From the NCBI GenBank assembly GCA_002104905.1, contig MCFE01000296.1, forward strand, positions 1-64,000: a stretch of DNA of 64,000 bases, written 5' to 3'. Below the pieces are notes generated by a model, which was not told the DNA's origin, ran no database searches, and worked only from the letters and a program-made list of their open reading frames with translations. A program made the position numbers and the translations under genes. The stretch is from Basidiobolus meristosporus CBS 931.73. Its lineage: Eukaryota > Basidiobolomycota > Basidiobolomycetes > Basidiobolales > Basidiobolaceae. Shown one piece after another: positions 22,987 to 35,234 of this stretch (position 1 is the first letter of the stretch; each line of letters starts with the position of its first letter).

Positions 22987-25900
22987 CTAAATGTTCATAC
23001 TGACTAGTCCTAGTTTTGACCTAAGATATTCAAACTTGTCTCTAGCTAATGATTTGGTAAATATGTCTGCAATCATTTCATACATAGGACAGTAAACTAA
23101 GCTAACTAAGTTATTCTCTATAGCTTCATGTATGAAATGATGTCTAATATTTATGTGCTTAGTTCTAGCATGAAAAGTTGGATTTCTACCTAATTGCTTA
23201 CATCCTTGATTATCTTGAAATAAAGTGATAGGCATTTTTTGACATAGGCCTAAATCTGTAAACAGCTTTCTTAACCACATTGCTTCTTTTGTAGCTTCAC
23301 AGGCTGTCATATACTCTGCCTCTGTGGTGGAAAGTGCTACAGTTGGTTGCTTTCTTGAATTCCATGAAATTGCTCCTTTAAGTCAAGAAAGGTGTATCCT
23401 GTGGTGGATCTTCTGTCTTCTAAATTTTGTCCCCAATCAGCATCAGAGTATCCCACAAGATCCTGTTCTGAATCCTTATAAGTATATCTTAAACAGATAT
23501 CAGCAGTTCTTTTTAGGTATCTAAAAATCCGCTTAACTGCTGCAATATGATCAGATCCATGGTTCTGATTATGTTGGCTGACAACTCCCACTGAATATGG
23601 GATATCTGGACGTGTTCTAAGCATGCTATACATCAGACTGCTGACCACAGACTGATATGGAAAGTCAGGGCTTTCAGATGGCACCAAGCTCTCTTGATTT
23701 GGTTGAGTTTTGATCAAGTTAAGGTTTGTCTCCATTGGGGTAGCTGCCGGTTTACAGTCTTCCATTTTGTACTTCTTTAGCATATTTTGAATATACTTGG
23801 ATTGGCTTAGGGTGATAGTCTGGGTACTTCTGTCTATGGAGAACTTAATCCCTAAGTAGTAACTGAGTTCTCCTAGATCGGACATCTTGAACTCTTTAGA
23901 TAGGCTGGATTTAGTCTCTTCCAATGTTGCTAGGTTATTGGTGGCTATAATAAGATCATCCACATATAGAGCTAATAGAGCTGGACTTGCTCTATCTGGC
24001 TTATAATATATACTATAGTCAGCATTACTTCTTTTGAAACTCAAAGATTCCAAATAAGAATCTATCTTGCAATTCCAGGCTCTTAGTGATTGTTTGAGAC
24101 CATATAGTGACTTTTTAAGCTTACAGACCAAATGGGGGTTATCTTGGTCAGCAAACCCATCAGGCTGGTCCATATACATGTCCTCAGCAAGTTCTCCATT
24201 CAAAAATGCAGTTTTTACATGCATTTGATGAATAAAAAACTTATAGTTGGCTGCAATAGCCAATATTAATCTGATGGAATTAAACTTGGCTACCGGTGCA
24301 AAGGTCTCAGTATAGTCAAGTCCTTTTGTTTGAGAGTATCCTTTGGCCACAAGTCTTGCTTTGTATCTTTCAATTGTACCATCAGCCTTGTATTTTGTCT
24401 TGAAGACCCATCTGCATCCAATTGATTTTTGGTTGATTGGTAATTTGACTAAGTCCCAAGTTTAATTTTCCATTAGGGCCTGATATTCCTCAGTCATTGC
24501 AGATCTCCAAAACTTTGTCTGAGGGCTATTTAGGGCCTCTGTTACAGTCTGGGGCTCATCAATATGGACTGAATAGGCATAGGCTAAGTTTGTACCCTCA
24601 TTGATATAGTAATTTGGGCTATTTCTTGTCTGATTGGATCTCTGGGCATTTGACACTGGAATGATCACTTCTGGGATATTCCTGGGCACTGATTCTGGCT
24701 AAACCACGGTTGTAGAGTCCTCTGGAGTGAAAAAATTTTCATTGTTTTGCTCTGATTCATTCCAGACCATTGGTGGACTTGAGATCAAATTTTTGTCATC
24801 ATCTGATGTCATTTTTTGTGAAAATTTTGAATTTTCATCAAACAACACATCCCTGGACTTGATCAGCTTCTTTGCTTTGGTATTGTAGAGTCTGTATGCC
24901 TTACTCTCATTGCAGTAGCCCAAAAATATGGACTTTACACTTTTTGGCTCAAATTTTGACTGATTTCCAGCCAGTTTTTTGGCATATGCTGTACACCCAA
25001 ATATTCTTAGATGTTCTGCACTTGGTCTGTATCCATGCCATGCTTCAAATGGAGTAGAATCTCAAAGTATTCTGTTATAGCTCCTACTTTTAAGGTATAC
25101 AGCAGTGGCAACTGATTCCACCCAAAAATCATAGGATAATTTTTGATCATGGATCATAGATCTAGCCATATCAATTATTGATCTGTTAGCTTGTTCTGCT
25201 ACTCCATTTTGCGGTGGGGAGTATGGTACAGTAGTCTCTTGCTTTATCCCATGAATTTTGCAGAAATGGATGAAGAGTTTTGAGGTATATTCTCCACCAT
25301 TGTCAGAGCATATTTTTGTGATTTTTTCACCAGTTTCTCACTCCACCATGGCTTTAAACTCCCTGAACTTAGACAGAGCTTCTTCCTATCTCTCCATGAA
25401 GTAGACCCATGTGTATCTTGTATAATCATCAATAAAAGTGATTAAATACTTCATCCCACCTAAGGATAAATTTTACATAGGTCCACACAGATCTGAGTGA
25501 ATTAGATCTAATTTTTTCTTAGTTTTGATTAGCCCAGAGCTCTTGAACAGTTGTCTGGCTTGTTTCCCATATATGCAGGCTTCCCAGTGCTCCAAATTAG
25601 CTGGGGGATCAATTTTCACTCCAGAAATTAGCTGATCTTTGATCATTTTGCGCAAATAATCAGAATTGATGTGTCCAAATCTCCTGTGCCAAAGCATTGG
25701 TGTTTCTTCATCAAAGTTACTTATATTGGCTTCCAGGTATGAAGGAATATAAGTCAACTTGTATAGATTCTGATCCACAATACCCAATGTACTATGGGCA
25801 CCATTTTGATCAATGATCTAGCATCCAGAATTGTCAGAACTGAAACTGAGTCCTTCTGCTGTGGCCTTGCTTACAGAGAGTAGGTTCTTAGCTATTTCTG

Positions 25901-26930
25901 GTACATAGAGTACTTCTTTAAAGGTCAGTGTATGGCTTCCTTTACTGCTTCTAAGGTTTACTTGGATAGTTCCTTCTCCCACTGCATCAATTGTTCTATT
26001 GTCACCCATGAAAACCTTCTTAATTGGAATTTCTGGATATTGGGTAAAAAGTTCTTTTTGGTGTGTCAAGTGTTGAGATGCTCCAGAGTCAATGTACCAC
26101 ATCTGAGAATCCTTGTTTGTGGTCATATTTAGTGCAGATATGAATAGTCTATCTTCAGTTGCTGCAGCATTTCCATATTCAGGCTTTTTTTGTTGATTAT
26201 CTTTCTTTTTGAGACACTAGTCTGATGTATGTCCTTTCCTTTTGCAGTAGTTGCAAAATAGGTTGCTGTTGCCTTTGTAGGCTCTTGGGTACCTCCTTTG
26301 TTGGTTATCATTGCTTATTAAAGAATTTTCTTCTTCCTTCTTATTGGCGCTTGATTTTTGTTATTCTTCATCCAGGAGCCTTCCATATACATAATTTAAG
26401 GTCAAATCTTCAGTTCTGGACTCTAGGGCTGTTACAAGACCTTAAAACCCATCTGTCAGGCTATTCAGGATGGTAAATATTACATCCTCATCAGTAGTTG
26501 GTACGCCCACAGATTCCATCTCATCTACCAGCAGGGTAATTCTGTTAATTAGATTTTTCATTTCTTCTCCTGGCAGCATCTTTGTAGTAAAGAATTTTTG
26601 TCTCAGATACATTTTCTTGACAGCTGAACAGGACTGGTAAGTGTCTTTCAATGCTTTCCAGGCATTCTTTGCCGTTTTTGCTCTTGAGCATTGAATTAGC
26701 AATTTGTCCTTGACATTAAGGCAAATGCAGTTAAAGGCACATTGTTCTTTCTTCTGGTACTTTAAGGCTTCCTCTCCCATGTTTTTAGGAGGTCATTCAT
26801 CTCCCATGACAATATCCCAAAGGCCTCTTTCTTGTAGCAGCATCTTCATCTTCACCTGCCACACTTGGGAGTTAGATCCATCCAACTTTTCAGCAGAGGG
26901 AAAAATTCCAGTAATAGCAGTAGTAGACAT
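22987..26930 (-). pseudogene. Copia gag-pol of the minus element, stops in frame
   Basis: Gag starts at 26930 (MSTTAITGIFPSAEKLDG). It has a CCHC-type knuckle reading CNYCKRKGHTSD (about 26240), where the last Cys follows a stop. Next come protease DSGASQHLTHQ (about 26090), intact; GAG-pre-integrase LWHRRFGHINSDYL (about 25690); integrase CSDNGGEYTS (about 25300) and TTVPYSPPQNGVAEQ; reverse transcriptase [20 protein letters not shown] (about 24350), HVKTAFLNGEL and YVDDLIIATNN (about 23970), intact; and RNase H YSDADWGQNLEDRR (about 23430). The longest open part is 23337-24350 (337 codons). Catalytic residues of protease, integrase and RT survive, although stops split the frame. Confidence 0.9.
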
Positions 26931-26943
26931 TGCAGAGAGTGAC

Positions 26944-26961
26944 AGCTTGGGGCTCATAACC
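26944..26961 (-). other. Primer-binding site complementary to the iMet anticodon arm
   Basis: On the minus strand, GGTTATGAGCCCCAAGCT directly follows the 5' LTR. Its complement contains GGGGCUCAUAACC, which is the initiator methionine tRNA anticodon stem-loop with anticodon CAU. Drosophila copia uses the same internal region of that tRNA as primer. Confidence 0.65.
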
Positions 26962-27311
26962 TGTTGTAAGAGTCTTGGAGATATTGGAAGTGATTTGGAG
27001 AACAAGTAGATTATGTGGTTTTCACTGAATGATTTATTGAATGTAAAAGTAGTATTTATACTTTTACCTGGTCTTGGCATTACAAACACGTAGAATAGGT
27101 TAAGAAAGGTCCCAAAAACATGTGTGCAAAGTTTGGGGCTGTTTGGACAACTTTGAGAATTTTCACATTCTGGGTACCTGGTATTTTGGTGAAAATATTC
27201 TAAGTAAATTCCAACAAGGAATTTGGTCAGTATTCTCTAGGATTTGAAGATAATGATCTAAGTGACTAAGTTAGGTGAATATTTAGGTGGAAATACAAAT
27301 TTTTTACAACA
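26962..27311 (-). repeat. 5' LTR of the minus copia element
   Basis: 350 bp, beginning TGTTG and ending CAACA. It is about 94 percent identical to its partner at 22627-22975 by eye. Confidence 0.9.
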
Positions 27312-27540
27312 AATACTAGGTACCCAGAACATGAAAATTCTCAAAGTTGTCCAAACAGCCCCAAACTTTGTACACATGCTCTTGCGGCCTTCCTCAGCTT
27401 ATGCTACTTGTTTATAGTGCAAGAACAAGTAAAAGTACAAATACTACTTTTACATTCAATAAATCACCAAATGAAAACCACATAATCTACTTGTCCTCCC
27501 AAACCACTTCCAGTATCTCCAAGACTCTTACAACAATCCC

Positions 27541-27801
27541 TCACATTATATTGGATTCCAAGATGTAATGGTCTTCATAATTAATTACAATCTGGAGGCA
27601 ATTACCTGAAATATCTTATTAGCACAACTCAGAAAAGCAGCTTAACTATTCTGCAAGGGGCACCTTCAATATTAGTTTTACAAAGACAAGCTACCATGCA
27701 ATATCTAAGCTAACTGTTCAAAACCAAACTTTTGCCTAAACAACTGCTGCTAAACAAACCAAGTGTAGAGTAATGGCAATCAAGATGTTCCATGTTAGTC
27801 T
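27541..27801. other. No gene seen between two LTR insertions
   Basis: AT-rich sequence without a usable open frame or a repeat found elsewhere in the window. It is the target DNA left of the next LTR. Confidence 0.5.
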
Positions 27802-28148
27802 TGTTGTAAGAGTTTTGGAGATATTGGAAGTGATTAGGAGAACAAGTAGATTATGTGGCTTTCACTTAATATTTATTGGATGTAAAAGTGGTATTTATAC
27901 TTTTACATAATCTTGGCATAATGTATATGTAGAATATGCCAAGGAAGGTCCCAAGAACATATGTGCAAAGTTTGGGGCTGTTTGGACAACTTATCAATCT
28001 TTCATGCTCTGGGTACCGGATGTTTTGGTGAAAATATTCCAAGTAAATCCCAACAGGGAACTTGGTCAGTATACTCAAAGATTTGTAGGTAATGATCTAA
28101 GTGACTAAGTTAGGTGAATATTTAGGTCGAATTCCGAATTTTACAACA
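27802..28148 (-). repeat. Copia LTR without matching target duplication
   Basis: 347 bp, TGTTG...CAACA, minus orientation. Left flank agtct and right flank ttatc differ, so this is one LTR of a partly deleted element, or a recombination product. The RNase H fragment next to it supports a deleted element. Confidence 0.85.
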
Positions 28149-28149
28149 T

Positions 28150-28232
28150 TATCAACATAAGCCAGAATCCCTAAAGAGCTGTCTTAGCCATATTGACTCC
28201 TTTGTAGCCTCACAGGCTACAACAAGTTTGAG
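28150..28232 (-). pseudogene. Copia RNase H scrap
   Basis: The minus-strand translation gives ACEATKESIWLRQLFRD, the conserved RNase H block, directly beside the LTR. It marks the right edge of the transposon-rich region, and host coding sequence begins about 110 bp further on. Confidence 0.75.
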
Positions 28233-28339
28233 CGGTTAAGAAATTTAAAAGGTAGCATTGTGGGCCCACTTTATTATCATTAAATATATACCTATCTATA
28301 TGAATATATATTGTGACATTCGATGATCTTTTGAGGGCC

Positions 28340-30717
28340 TCAAAGGATTGTCTGTTGATCCAACAGAGTCAGGTTAGGATCGTCTTTACGTTTCCAGGTC
28401 TTGATGCTTTCTCCATTCTTTGAGATCTCGATTACACGTGAACGGCGATCCCAGCCCTTGTCGGTACCTCCGTAGGTACCATAACCCGCACCGCCACCGT
28501 AGCAAAGTTGCATGTCCGAGAATGGGAAACAGTAGTCGTTAACATGATCATGGCCAACAATGGTCATTTTGACATCGCCCGCTAAAAGCAGCAAATATCT
28601 TAGAGAGCATAGCCATAAATCCAGTGATTAAAGCTACCTACATTCATGAAGGGCATCGATCCATGGAGACTGAACCTTGGAGCTAGAGACCGCTTCTCCC
28701 TTTGACCCCACTTGCTTCTCGGGTACCTTAGACACCTCGGCATATTCGGTGGTTGGAATGTGCCAGAATGCAATCGCGTTGGGCTTCTGACCTTTCTTGT
28801 TCGCGAGTTTCTTGGATACTTCCTTGAACCAGTTGACTTGGTTGTCCTTGATGAAGTCATAGCCGGCTCCATTCAGGTTGTAAGCGCCGGAGTCCACAAA
28901 GTATAGAGTAAAGGCACTCTTCCCCCTGTGGGATGAATCGTGATGAGCCATGTGACCATTGATCTCGACTGCATGGGTGGCACTTACTTGGCGGTGATCT
29001 GAGTGAAATAGTTCCCGGAGCCAAACAGGCCATAAGGGCCGTTCTTGCCAAGATTGTACGGAACCGAGAGGGCAGCCTGAGTGATCTCCAGACGGGAGAG
29101 ATCAGCTTCGTCATCATGGTTACCATGCACGAAAGCCTAGATTTGCCAGAGACAGAGGTCAGTTAGAAAAATGCACACATGAAGAAACCGGCCCGACTCA
29201 GTACCCAAGGAATCTTGTGCTTGGCAGCCAGGCTGGCATATTTCAGTACACTGGCTCTAGGGTCTCGAGAGCCCATCACATTGTCACCAGTGAAGGCAAT
29301 CATGTCCGGTTTCTCTGCTAAAATCATTCGCTCAGCAAACTCAAAGGTCTTTAGGTTGGTGCAGTTTCGCCACTGGATTTCCTGATGTTAGAATGGATTC
29401 CTCAACGAGGCAGCATGCTGCGTATTTACCTCAGCGGTGGATGGGATATTGTAGCACGCGCTTCGGTGGCTAGTCATATGCAAGTCGGCTAGCTGTAGGA
29501 TCTTGAACGTTCCATCGCGGTGGAACTTCAACTCGGGTACTTTGGGCAATTCTGACCATTCAACATTAGCTTGTTGGGATCGCTTGTGGTGATGACGGTA
29601 GGGCACTTACGCTTCTCCTTGGACCTGTAGTAGAGATACACTTCGTCAGCCCCAGTACCCACATTAAGATCCTGTTCTACTTTGGTGTAGCCAAATGGAT
29701 CCACCAGGTCCTTGCCACTCTCGAAGGTAATGGAGTAGATGGGTTTTCCGGCTCCTTTCTTGAAGAACAGATAAACTGGCTGACCCTTGGTTCCGCTGTT
29801 CAAATCCGTGGGTATGCGCTCATAGCCTGGGAGAGAGGTGCTGGTGGATGCCTTGATACGGGTGATGTGCTTTCCCTTGTCCTGCTTGTAGAAGAGGTAC
29901 ACATATTTCCCACCCGCACTGATGTTCAGGTCATGATCCGATCGAATCCAGCCTTCTTTGCCACAGTTGGCCTGATCGCACGCCTCAACAGTGATGTCGG
30001 AAATGGGGACTATATATGGGTCGGCAAACACAGAGTTGCATTTGATATCGTGCGCATCAGATTATTCATGGGATGAATGCCTCTTACCTTCTTTCGTTTT
30101 AGGTTCGTAGAAGAGGGATACCTTCTCACCTGTGGTATGCATAGGGTCAGCAGACATACACTCGTCACACTGGATGCACGATACGTACCGGCTCCTTCAT
30201 TCAAGTTGAAATCGTACGTGCGATATCCGTCTAAGGCATGTGGTGTAGCCCCGATTTTCACCAACAGATTTTGGATAGGTGCACCGGCGGCCAGGCCGGT
30301 GGTATGCGCAAGATACCGTTTGGGTGCAACTGACCCTTCATTGACGTTGACATCCAACTTTTTGTAGCCACGAGGAGTCTGGTCCGTGTCCTTCAACAGT
30401 TGGATATTGGTCAATGGGAGTTTTCCGGCCTCCTTTCGGTAGTGAAGGTAGATGTACTTGCCACCAGCACCCTTATTCAGGTCCAGCGGAATACGATGCC
30501 ATGGTTCGGGAAGTTCGCAATTAGTGGTATCACATGCCTTGAGACTTATGTCAGTAATAAAGGCACTCTCCTCCTCCCGGGCGGATTTCCCTAGATGACA
30601 TGTCAAGCGTTACCACGATTGTTGACCGCCTCTGATAGTAGTAACAACGGTTTGAGCATACCGAATACCAAAGTTGAGATGTTCAAAAGGGTGAGTAGAG
30701 CAGTAGCAGTCTTCATG
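28340..30717 (-). CDS. Secreted calcineurin-like phosphoesterase with six beta-prism repeats
   Basis: A metallophosphoesterase of the Dcr2/PAP28-like type, which hydrolyses phosphoesters at a two-metal centre. The start at 30717 gives a signal peptide (MKTATALLTLLNISTLVFG), interrupted after VF by an intron (30591-30661). The N-terminal half has six repeats of about 45 residues with the pattern DLNxGxGxxxVYLYY...PI, as in MABP-type beta-prisms; six repeats would make two three-fold prisms. The C-terminal half shows metal ligands in order: LADLHM (about 29500), FTGDN (about 29290), HGNHDDE (about 29120), WHIPT (about 28770) and GHDH (about 28555). Introns interrupt each block. It probably acts in the secretory pathway or outside the cell, with the prisms binding membrane or sugar. 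The substrate is unknown. Confidence 0.88.
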
Positions 30718-30756
30718 GTTACCAGTACCTTGATCTGAGGGAGTCCAGGAGCCTGG

Positions 30757-30764
30757 CTTATATA
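30757..30764 (-). promoter_or_regulatory. TATA box of the phosphoesterase gene
   Basis: TATATAAG on the minus strand, about 40 bp upstream of the ATG at 30717. The spacing implies a very short 5' leader. Confidence 0.5.
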
Positions 30765-31924
30765 CTGTACAGGGCCTCAGGAGCTTTTCATCTCAGCCAA
30801 TACCTTTGGACACGCGGTTGTTTGTCCTGGAAACCCAAGGCATGAGTTGGTTGCTTGTGGGGCCTTGGTTCAACAATGACCATAACTAACTACATGCCCA
30901 GTGTCACAGCACATATCGCCTCTTCCGCAACAGATGGGATGATTTACACATTCCGCTGTATTGGCCAATAATGGATATTTCGAGAGTGGGAATCAGATGG
31001 GTGGGTGGCTCAATCTTACTCGCAATTACCAATCATGTTCCTCCTTAGGGCCATGTATATCCTGGTGATGACACTTAGCATGCATCAGTTGTTTGTGCAA
31101 CAATGAATGGATCATCAGTAACCAACCTTCAAGCTAGTAATCACCACTAGGTACTTGAGCATGATAAGCAGCAACCCTCGTGTACCAGCGACGCATCTCA
31201 ACACCAAAAGCTGTGTGGAAATCACTTTGAAGATATGACAATGATCTGAAGGCAATCCATCCAACCGGACTCAATTGATGTTAATCAAGCTTAACCATTC
31301 TTTGGATGTATGCAGTAATTGTGTTGGATGGCCATAATATGCATCCATGGACTGAGGTTGAAAAGAAAATGATGGAAGAAGGTTCACATAGAGCAGAACC
31401 CAATCCGATCTGCGTGGCTATAGTGAAGCATCCCTGAAGATTGACATTTTGCAACAGATTGAAAGCGGTTCATCCGCTGTGCGATGCTGTGAGGGGAAAC
31501 TTTGATGGAACCACGTTGTCTGTTACTCAATTGATATCGCGTTCATAATTTGTATGCACGCTGGTAGTTTTGGTGGTTACCACTTCATGAAGGTGATTGA
31601 GCAAAGTCGTTTGAGATGAATTTTGCAAAGCATCTTGTTTCTGACAACACCAAAAAGAGTTAGATTAGGTATTATATGCTGAAAGCTTTGATGAGGTGGT
31701 TTTTGCAAGCCATAAGCTCAAAGGCAATCTCTACGATGCGGCTAACACGCTGCCATATATTCCTGAGACTCCACACTGAAAGCAATACAATTTTCCCCAG
31801 GTATGATTGAAATCATGGTCTGACAATGCCATGACCTTCCAAAGGTCATCAGAAGGTATGTTAACCTCTACCTAGCTCCGTCAGCATCTGGCACTATGAG
31901 TCAGAGTGGTATATGTCGCATGAT

Positions 31925-32085
31925 TTTTGGGTATATTAGAAGTGATTTGGAGAACTACAGGATTAGTGGTATATTCGCACATTGGTTTGTTGAGTAAAAT
32001 CAAGATGTTTCTACTTCTATAGAACCATGTGAAATTGAGAACACAAGTGGCTTAGGAAAGGGCCCAGGGAGCTGTACGCATGCTC
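31925..32085 (-). repeat. Partial copia LTR relic
   Basis: It aligns with the first half of the family LTR in minus orientation (TATTAGAAGTGATTTGGAGAAC onward, then GGCTTAGGAAAGGGCCCA). Confidence 0.55.
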
Positions 32086-32894
32086 TGGGCATATTGAACA
32101 GTATTGCGGATTTCCAATTCTCCAATATCATTTTCAACAATTGAAGCCTTATTAAGTAGGAATGTGTTGCAGGCTTATAATGAGCTGGATAATGGCTAAA
32201 TATGAAAAGCAACCTGGTTGATGTTGCAATAAGCTTGGTACATAGTTACTCACATAGCTTGCATATAATACTTTCTTAATCACAACAAGAACATTTGCTT
32301 GAAGATAATTTGCATGACATTCAATAATTCTTGGAAATCGTGAAATACCAACAGAAATTAAGCTTTTTGGGCCCATCCAAAAGACCCCAAAATCTGTACA
32401 TCACCTCATGGGGACTTTCTCAAGGCTTTCTTATTGCTATATATGTGCGTTTTACACATGTGGACCAGTACCTTATTTCAGTTCAGTAAACCAATGCGAG
32501 TAACAATGATTTCTTCTAAATACTCCAAATCATTTGGCAATTCTTGTAGCTGCTGTTGACAGCGGAGTCTGTTGGGGCATTGGCCTTTCAGGCAGGAGTG
32601 TAAGGTGCAGCTGTACTGGCAATATGGCAACCAAGCAAGCATATGGTCTAGCTTTTTTATGATGAACATCAAATAGTGATATTGATTCAAGATGAAATAC
32701 GACCAAATCCAGACATCACATTAGACAACTGGTCTAAGTTGTAGCGGACATTTTGTCACAAAAGCAGTGGGGAAATCTTTCCCTCTCTTTTAGGTTGCGC
32801 AATATAGGTTATGGTTGCAGATATTTGTCCTAAAATATATTAGAGGACAGTGTCTTGTATAAATATCCTCTATATGAAATTTCAGAATTGAATT

Positions 32895-33124
32895 TTAATG
32901 GAACTCCCTAATATGTTTAGGAAGGTCCCAAGAATATGTGTGCAAAGTTCGGGGGATCTTGGACAACTTTAAGAATTTTCATGCTTTGGGCACTTGGCAT
33001 TTTGATGAAAATATTCGAAGTAAATCCCAACACAGAATTTGGGCAAGAAATAGTAAGGTTCATGGACTATGATCTAAGAGACTAAGTAATCGAATATTTA
33101 GGTGTAAATCCAAAATTTACATCA
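32895..33124 (-). repeat. Partial copia LTR relic
   Basis: It aligns with the second half of the family LTR: TTAGGAAGGTCCCAAGAA, GTGTGCAAAGTTCGGG, AAGTAAATCCCAACA, and the terminal block. It overlaps in content with the relic at 31925, so the two are separate insertions rather than one split copy. Confidence 0.65.
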
Positions 33125-33316
33125 TCCACCACCATCGTCACCACAAGGATGACCTAACGTGATGTCCACGGGTACTCTTTCCTTTTCAAATGTCTTTTGG
33201 TTTATGTAAGTTACTGGTGGGCACTAGAATGTTGGAATGTATTGGAGGAGGTATTTTAAGAGCGACAAGGCAAGGATTTGGGATAGGATTGAATATATTG
33301 GGATGTGGCGTGGACC

Positions 33317-34970
<1,654 letters not shown>

Positions 34971-35234
34971 TAGGGAGCTGCAGGTGTGACTTAGAGTTTG
35001 GTCACCTTCTGCAAGAGCATATATCAAACTTATTTCAACTATGGGGTCTGGAAAAATCCATATTACGAACAGCGTGTTGCTAATCAAGGAAATTGGCCAG
35101 TCTATTTTTGGAGGGATTCCTTAGGAAACTACCATATTTGATCAAGTAATCAATTTAGCACAGTGGACTTAAATAAACTAGATGCCGATGAAGAATGGTT
35201 AAACCTGGAGTTTATTGGAATGGATCGTTCTAAG

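Larger units (their letters stand above)
22627..27311 (-). mobile_element. Full-length Ty1/copia element, minus strand, 4,685 bp
   Basis: LTRs lie at 26962-27311 (5' in its own sense) and 22627-22975 (3'). They differ at about 20 positions by eye (about 94 percent identical). The target duplication aatac is exact (22622-22626 and 27312-27316). The primer-binding site is 26961 down to 26944. A purine tract AGCTGAGTGGGAG abuts the 3' LTR. The gene order protease-integrase-RT-RNase H is that of Ty1/copia. About a dozen in-frame stops make it non-autonomous, but it is the best-preserved and youngest structure of the stack. Confidence 0.92.
17217..27535 (+). mobile_element. Plus-strand Ty1/copia element containing three later insertions
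   Basis: The element runs from TGTTG at 17217 to CAACA at 27535, with a perfect 5-bp target duplication, atccc, at 17212-17216 and 27536-27540. Subtracting the MITE (17499-18232), the solo LTR (20825-21173) and the nested minus-strand element (22627-27311), each with its duplication, leaves about 4.54 kb. That is close to the 4,685 bp of the intact relative. A primer-binding site (18303) and a purine tract (about 22486-22497) are present. The polyprotein is broken by many stops, and the integrase catalytic Asp is gone, so the element is dead. Confidence 0.88.
22498..27535 (+). repeat. 3' LTR of the plus copia element, split by a complete element
   Basis: LTR sequence runs 22498-22626 and 27312-27535, interrupted at AATAC by the minus-strand element. 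Rejoined, it spans about 348 bp and ends CAACA, followed by the atccc duplication. Confidence 0.88.
30765..33316. other. Intergenic stretch with LTR relics, no supported gene
   Basis: Decayed spacer between the phosphoesterase promoter and the 3' end of the dehydratase gene. It holds two LTR relics (listed separately) and a short Cys-rich open frame on minus (32478-32690) that I cannot assign. Confidence 0.5.

Noticed and set aside
27797-28153. Target duplication for the LTR at 27802
   Set aside because: Flanks agtct and ttatc do not match. The adjacent RNase H scrap suggests a deleted element instead.
32478-32690. Cys-rich 70-codon minus frame with spaced Cys residues
   Set aside because: It faintly recalls zinc-finger segments of fungal mobile or helicase-like genes, but is too short and isolated to call.
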